Part shown: piece after piece, positions 60,671-64,000 of the stretch
Layout: each line of letters opens with the position of its first letter
Position numbering within the stretch: the first letter of the stretch is position 1
Assembly: GCA_015680685.1 (NCBI GenBank)
Contig: MNCI01004990.1
Span: forward strand, 144,737-208,736
Direction of reading: 5' to 3'
Source: Gnetum montanum
Lineage: Eukaryota; Streptophyta; Gnetopsida; Gnetales; Gnetaceae
Length of the DNA: 64,000 nucleotides
Notes under the pieces: generated by a model
Seen by the model: only the letters and a program-made list of their open reading frames with translations
Database searches by the model: none
Told to the model about the DNA's origin: nothing
Program-made: the position numbers and the translations under genes

Positions 60671-63600
60671 TCTATATCACCCTACCTATCTAACTCAAGC
60701 CTAACTCAGAAGGAACTCTAACAAGCATATCTAGCTAATGCATTATCATAATTGCAATAAGCTACTCAAGTGTGTAGATAGAATAACAAAGCAAAAAGCT
60801 ATGAAACAGTCTATAAAAATCACATCATAAAGCTATGTGACATGGTATAAGTGCACACATCAACCAACATATCTATATATGTACATTATTCAAAAGATTA
60901 TATCATGAAAGAGAGTATTATGCCATATATACAAGCTATACATAAATTAAGTCCAAAACATCACAATACATCAATCAATGCATCTAGCACATATCATGCA
61001 CTATGTATTTTATATAAACACTATATAAGTAGTCCATACTTCATGGGCTAGTCCATACTCATACCCACAATAATAACATTAATATTTCTTGTGAATAAAT
61101 ACAATAGAAAACATAGAAACATGAAACCAATGCCTTCATCACCTCCCTCAATGCTATGGGCTTCTTAAGTTTTTAGCTCCATTATCTACATATAAATTGG
61201 ATTAGTACAAGACTAAATGGGATTCTTTACATGTCCCTTGTGGACAAATAGTACAACATTACTCTAAAGATAAGGCGTAGGGTTCTCTAGGCCACCTACA
61301 TTAACATTAATACATCTTAAGCATACCACGAATATCACATCATATCATATAAACATACCACATCAATATCCCAAGTTCTTAACATTAAGCACATAACATC
61401 ACAAGTCTATAACCATCTATCCATTCTACCACCCGACTCATACATGATTGTCAAATAATTTTCATAATCCACAATGTCATGTAGTCGAACATAAGAAAAA
61501 TTTAACTTACGCTTATGGAACTATATCATATACTGAAACTAGTAATCAAAAACATCCACCACATAAACATATATCACTAACTAGTGATTCAAGAAATTCT
61601 TGACATAAAACTCATTTCTTTTTCCATGGCATCCAATGATTTAAGAGATTACTAACATGTACACATAACTCATTAGCACATAACACTTCTTCCCAACATC
61701 TAATGCTTCAAGGAGTACCAAAACCTATTGCATAACACAACAAGCATGCAACTATGATGTCCTTGGTAACTAATGTCCCAAGGAACCACATATCATAGGT
61801 ATGTATATAATACATAATCCCAATGGTAGCCAACACATCCACACTTAGTGTATAGCATGATATCATTGACATGAGTACTCATAACACAATTAGTGCCTAT
61901 AGGTTTTTTATTAGTTTTCATTACACATATCACTATCGATGTTAGTGCCTATTGTCTCATCTACAAACCTAGTTCTAGAGGATAGATTTGTGCATTTACA
62001 TGTGCCATAAGGTCTTATACCAATCATAAGCTCTGATTGTACTCTTGCACTCTTAATATAAGGACTAAGATAAGATCCTCATTAATACATTATAGTGGGT
62101 ATTAATCCAACTACTCTATGGTACCTTATCACCAACTAATTTACATCCTCATACTCACACATTACACACATATTAATACATAAACACAACACATCATAAG
62201 GATGACATATCCTAATTATCTACTGACCATAAGCAACTAGTGCTATAGGCTTCAGTCAAAATACAACTTATAATATACTATACTAGGTACTATACATCTA
62301 CATCACATTACATTACATCTTACAATAATACAATTCATCTACTCAAAACAAGCACACTATTCTCTAACTTTCACAAATATATAATTTCACTGGCAATCAA
62401 TATATCATTTCTATATTCATTTCATGTGAGAATATAACTTAAATTAAGGTCTCAAAAATTATGCAGTGTAGTTAAGCAGTCATGACTTGCACCTTACTCA
62501 CACCATCCAGTTACAAAGGCTCATGACCTCAGGACACCTTGCACTATGTTTGAATCCTCTACAGAAAATAGAATCACAACTCTATTGTTATATGTAACAA
62601 TGGATACAAGCTCACATTCAAAGCTAAATTCAATCCTAAAACTAATGTGACCTAACCATACTCAAGCTACATTTGAGCACTACTCTATCCACATTTACCC
62701 TAAGACTTGAAAATATCCATCATGATCTACACACAACTCAATCATATCCTTCCAACTCACCACCTACTGCAACTTTTTCATGGTTTAACAGTAGCTCCAC
62801 TACAACAACATTTAGCCATTCCTTTCTAAATATGTATGTAGTGAAACCTAACTACGAATTGCATCCTAACACAAATCCTAGTGTGACCAATCTATGACTA
62901 GGTCATGACCTATTCTAAGGTCACAACTGTAACAATAACGATGAAATAGAAAAGTTAATATGATAATCAAGATAACAAACATTATACAACACATTTGCTT
63001 CCTTTACCTCAATACCTAATCCTAAATAAGCCATACCCATAATTTTCAAGATCCCAACCATAAAATCTCTATTATTCCAGGATATTTCCATTTGAATTCA
63101 AATTTCATAATTCCTACTCATCACACTATGACACCTATAATCACTAAGAAAATAGTATGAATACATAAAATCTCACTATCATTGATGCTTGAGAACATAA
63201 TACAATACCTAGTCACCTCACTAAAAATTCCACAACAATGCACAAAGGTCAATATCAAAATAGGCACGTAGAGGCAACCACTTGAAAATCAAAACCTACA
63301 AAAACTAAAAATTGAAAGCAAAGGCATCAAATGCTTCTAACAAGGTCTTGGTTTTACCAAAATCCAAACCTAGACTTCCAAACTCCTAACTACCCAACAC
63401 AAACTCCCCAATGATTTAGAGATCATAAAAATTGCCAAAGGAATGGAGGAGAAGGGAAGAGAAGAAGAATTTTAAAAACCAAGATATATGAGCATGATCA
63501 AGGAAGAAAGAGATGATAATAAAATATTTTTATTATAAATAATAAGATAAAAATTACTTAATTTATGGTTTCTATTCCTAGGGTTGTCCTTTTATTTTTC

Positions 63601-63773
63601 TTGTCTCAACTAATACCAAGGGACTCACACTCCATCATCCACTCCCAAAACATCTAACCAAAATACCAATTAATCCTATATGTATCATTACTCATCTACA
63701 TCATAATAATAAGATAACATTAACATTACAACACATTCTGACTAGACATAAAACTCAAACATGCATAACATGT
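60671..63773 (-). repeat. Probable 5' LTR and flank of the chromovirus fossil
   Basis: AT-rich, with no coding frame, directly upstream of the primer site. Tekay/Del LTRs are typically kilobases long, so much of this is probably LTR. The outer edge and any target duplication were not found, and element F interrupts at 63774. Confidence 0.4.
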
Positions 63774-64000
63774 TGATGAGTGGCGAGGTACCCCTACACT
63801 CCACCATACGAAACGAGCGTACACGCGCGATCCGGTCGAACTCCGTAGACTAAATGCCTTAATGCCACAAGAAACACTTGGGGTTAATCGTTCGTTGTCT
63901 TCCCAGGCTTGCTTGTAAGTGTCACGGTGTATGGTTAAGCAAGTCTGAGGTATGTGATTTTTTTGGTATTTTTGGCTTATCTTCTATGCTACCAGGAGAA
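63774..64000 (-). repeat. Element F: start of another LTR (truncated by the window end)
   Basis: TGATGAGTGGCGAGGTACCC.. is nearly identical to the start of solo LTR E (54971 onward), including 'cactccaccatacgaa'. Whether it is a solo LTR or an end of a full element cannot be seen. Confidence 0.85.

Noticed and set aside
1-64000. CRISPR arrays, bacterial operons, tRNA or rRNA genes
   Set aside because: None was seen. The repeats are LTRs and minisatellites, and the GGCGCC..-type sequences are primer sites rather than tRNA genes.

Overview
This window is repeat-dominated land-plant nuclear DNA. Every confidently recognised feature is a plant retroelement or retroelement-like sequence: Ty3/gypsy elements of the Tat, Athila-like and chromovirus (Tekay/Del-like) groups, LINE fragments, and one decayed CCR4-like deadenylase pseudogene. 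I see no intact host gene, tRNA, rRNA or CRISPR array. Nesting and solo LTRs suggest a large-genome seed plant; the species cannot be named from this sequence.

Left part (1-14031). Element A (162-7476, minus strand, TSD CATGG) is a gag-protease-only Athila-like element. It is inserted into the gag of an older relative, element B (1-161 and 7482-9319). AT-rich DNA follows, with two hairpins (9688-9756), a LINE 3' fragment (11340-11870), an LTR-like repeat (12151-12309) and a 45-bp tandem repeat.

Centre (14037-31037). One complete 17-kb Tat-clade element lies on the plus strand, with two 1560-bp LTRs and a perfect 5-bp TSD (AGTAT). gag-pro (15842-19543) is joined to pol (24345-27824) by a predicted 4.8-kb intron. 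Inside that intron, on the opposite strand, lies a predicted eight-exon gene with its own TATA box (20134-23861). All of its exon joins keep one reading frame. It would encode about 984 residues: an N-terminal segment resembling FCP1/NLI-interacting-factor HAD phosphatases, an in-frame 16-residue tandem repeat, a coiled coil and an acidic tail. Both strands are broken only by nonsense codons of the kind made by C-to-T change, with the gag linker as the exception. This nested antisense gene is the most interesting object here.

Right part (31043-64000). A CCR4-like pseudogene is followed by a polypurine run and an LTR-like repeat that also occurs left of the Tat element. Element C (33435-40776, TSD ATTAG) is a second gag-protease-only copy of the A family. 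After a LINE reverse-transcriptase fragment and a gag fossil comes element D (42052-54850, TSD AAAAC). D is the pol-bearing relative, with an extra 3' open reading frame but mutated catalytic residues in reverse transcriptase and integrase. A solo LTR (54971-56016, TSD CTAGG), a very old chromovirus fossil with a tRNA-Met primer site, and the start of another LTR (63774 onward) complete the window.

A and C lack both pol and the 3' ORF that D carries, so they would have depended on D-like relatives for movement. No element here looks able to move itself now.
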